This document shows positions 4,856 to 5,858 of a stretch of DNA of 5,858 nucleotides, piece by piece. The notes beneath the pieces were generated by a model. The model had not been told where the DNA came from, did not search any database, and saw only the letters and a list, made by a program, of their open reading frames with translations. Positions within the stretch are counted from its first letter, which is position 1; each line of letters starts with the position of its first letter. The stretch comes from Leptospira chreensis (GTDB lineage: Bacteria; Spirochaetota; Leptospiria; Leptospirales; Leptospiraceae): contig NZ_JAFFPS010000062.1 in assembly GCF_016919165.1 (NCBI RefSeq), forward strand, positions 1-5,858, in the 5' to 3' direction. The translations under genes and the position numbers were made by a program.

Positions 4856-5758
4856 ATGATTAAAATTGAAGAAATTAGCCCACCCAGCTATTACTCTCAT
4901 TACAATAAAATAACATATTTCAATCTAAACGAAAAACGAACACTTTGGAAAACATTTACTAAATGCTTTTACTGCCAAAAAAACAACAGAATATCAAATC
5001 CAAGCCTATTCAAACAAAATGCACACGCAGTCTCTAGCTATTTCAACTCAAATCTATACAATTATGATGAGTGTGATGAATGTAATAAATTGTTTGCAAA
5101 TAAATTAGAAACGAAGTTTTCTCTTTTCTTTGATCCAATAAAAAGTTTTTTGTTTCAAAATCACAAATTTAAACAGCAGGAAAACTTTTATTACAATAAA
5201 AATGGGGATGTGATAATTCATCCAAATTTTATCAAAAGCATTGATCAAAAAAACAGAATAGCCCACATTACCATCAAAAGACCAGCGATAAGTATACTAG
5301 ATATATATTGCTGTTTATTAAAAATGGGATTATCAGTTTTTAATAGGATACAAAGAAAAGAAGTTTCAAAATCTCTAAATCTAATTGCACTTGATTTTAA
5401 TTATCAAAACAAATTAAGACATTTAAATCATTTTTTCTTATATGGAATATACAATGAAAATTCGACAGAAGATAGTATAGCCATATATAAAAATACTTCC
5501 AAATTAAATTTACCAAAATATTTCATATTTATTAAACATCATAGATTCTACTTTCAACTGTTTATTCCCTTTATAAATGACGATGCCACGTTTAATATAC
5601 TTCCACCTATGACGCGGATAATCGGCTCCGAAACAAATTTTAATTCAGCTAACTTCGTTTCAAATTTTATTGAAAAAGGTGAAATAAATTTAGCTCTAAA
5701 AGCAACAGATAAAGAAAAATTTGAAAATTATATTATCAAAAATAATTTCAAAAAATAA
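4856..5758 (+). CDS. HNH-like endonuclease candidate with zinc motif (300 aa)
   Basis: Residues 30-90 look like the HNH_5 type of nuclease domain: Cys37-x-x-Cys40 (KCFYC), His57 in NAHAVSSYF, then Cys73-x-x-Cys76-Asn77 (DECDECNKLF) followed by a helix with Glu85. In this family two CxxC pairs hold a structural zinc and the His acts on DNA with a metal; the usual EHIIP block is reduced to AHAVS, so catalysis is uncertain. The remaining 200 residues are rich in Asn, Lys, Phe and Ile and are not recognised. The open frame extends upstream to 4688, but that part is translated attC; the ATG at 4856 lies 22 bp inside the cassette and is the credible start, though without a clear Shine-Dalgarno site. 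The stop lies in the cassette's terminal inverted arm. A defence or mobile-nuclease role is inference. Confidence 0.78.
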   Translation: MIKIEEISPPSYYSHYNKITYFNLNEKRTLWKTFTKCFYCQKNNRISNPSLFKQNAHAVSSYFNSNLYNYDECDECNKLFANKLETKFSLFFDPIKSFLFQNHKFKQQENFYYNKNGDVIIHPNFIKSIDQKNRIAHITIKRPAISILDIYCCLLKMGLSVFNRIQRKEVSKSLNLIALDFNYQNKLRHLNHFFLYGIYNENSTEDSIAIYKNTSKLNLPKYFIFIKHHRFYFQLFIPFINDDATFNILPPMTRIIGSETNFNSANFVSNFIEKGEINLALKATDKEKFENYIIKNNFKK

Positions 5759-5766
5759 GCAACTTC

Positions 5767-5858
5767 GCATAACAGCGCCTTAACGCTGCGCTTCGGCACG
5801 AGGCCTCGCTTGGGCTGCGCCACATTTCCCTTCTGTCACTCGTTTGCATCCGCAAACT
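5767..5858 (+). repeat. Partial attC site of cassette 6 (5' part, type B)
   Basis: The inverse core GCATAAC (5767-5773) is followed by an AGCGCCTTAACG arm like that of the site at 1765. It then continues with a type B interior (CATTTCCC and the GTTTGCatccGCAAA hairpin). The 3' half and core lie beyond the window. The outer arm is of the kind otherwise seen here only with type A interiors, so outer arm and interior have been reassorted. Confidence 0.88.

Larger units (their letters stand above)
4834..5858 (+). mobile_element. Integron gene cassette 6 (runs off the window)
   Basis: This cassette starts at G4833^T4834 and continues past the window end, which cuts its attC. It carries one gene (4856-5758). 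The head 4833-4850 (GTTATGCGAAATTGCTTA) and tail 5756-5773 (TAAGCAACTTCGCATAAC) are inverted copies at 17 of 18 positions, with A4843 against C5763 the only mismatch. The tail arm begins with the gene's stop codon. Confidence 0.82.

Noticed and set aside
1..5858. CRISPR array
   Set aside because: Repeats are about 160 bp and separated by 600-1000 bp units containing genes, far from CRISPR dimensions.

Overview
The window is a stretch of integron gene-cassette array with no integrase in view. Seven copies of a GC-rich, foldable repeat of about 161-164 bp (five complete, one cut by each window edge) separate short AT-rich units, all read on the + strand. Each repeat begins at an inverse core ending in TAAC and ends at a core starting with GTTAT, and has nested complementary arms inside, as integron attC sites do. 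The strongest evidence is at the borders. The inverse core of each repeat matches the head of the cassette that precedes it, not the core now beside it, which comes from the next cassette. For example, the repeat at 4678 has GTATAAC against a local GTTATGC, while its own cassette starts GTTATAC at 3865. That is the footprint of site-specific insertion of circles at G^TT.

Layout: 1-73, tail of an attC; cassette 1 (74-973), an unrecognised 241-aa protein; cassette 2 (974-1919), an exported, probably outer-membrane beta-barrel protein; cassette 3 (1920-2703), a small exported protein with four cysteines; cassette 4 (2704-3865), a PD-(D/E)XK-nuclease-like protein; cassette 5 (3866-4833), an AbrB/MazE-type antitoxin and a Doc/Fic toxin overlapping by one base; cassette 6 (4834 to beyond the end), an HNH-like zinc-motif protein, with its attC cut at 5858.

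How it works together: five cassettes have 22-47 bp between border and start codon, so they probably depend on read-through transcription from upstream. Cassette 5 has a leader of about 180 bp with two palindromes and probably its own autoregulated promoter, as expected for a toxin-antitoxin cassette that helps keep an array from being lost. The two nuclease-like products could be defence cargo, but that is inference.

The most unusual feature is that each cassette's two ends are inverted copies of each other for 17-18 bp, well beyond the usual 7-bp core. The sequence differs between cassettes, yet position 11 is mismatched in all six: A at the head, C at the tail. In the array, the two arms lie at opposite ends of the cassette. 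In an excised circle they would meet and extend the attC hairpin.

Organism: the genes are clearly AT-rich and the attC sites GC-rich. Export signals ending near SQS or AQS, Shine-Dalgarno sites before some genes and a mobile Doc module fit a spirochaete such as Leptospira, my best guess, but Bacteroidota or another low-GC Gram-negative is possible. Cassette genes are a poor guide to host taxonomy. The beta-barrel candidate argues for a cell with an outer membrane.
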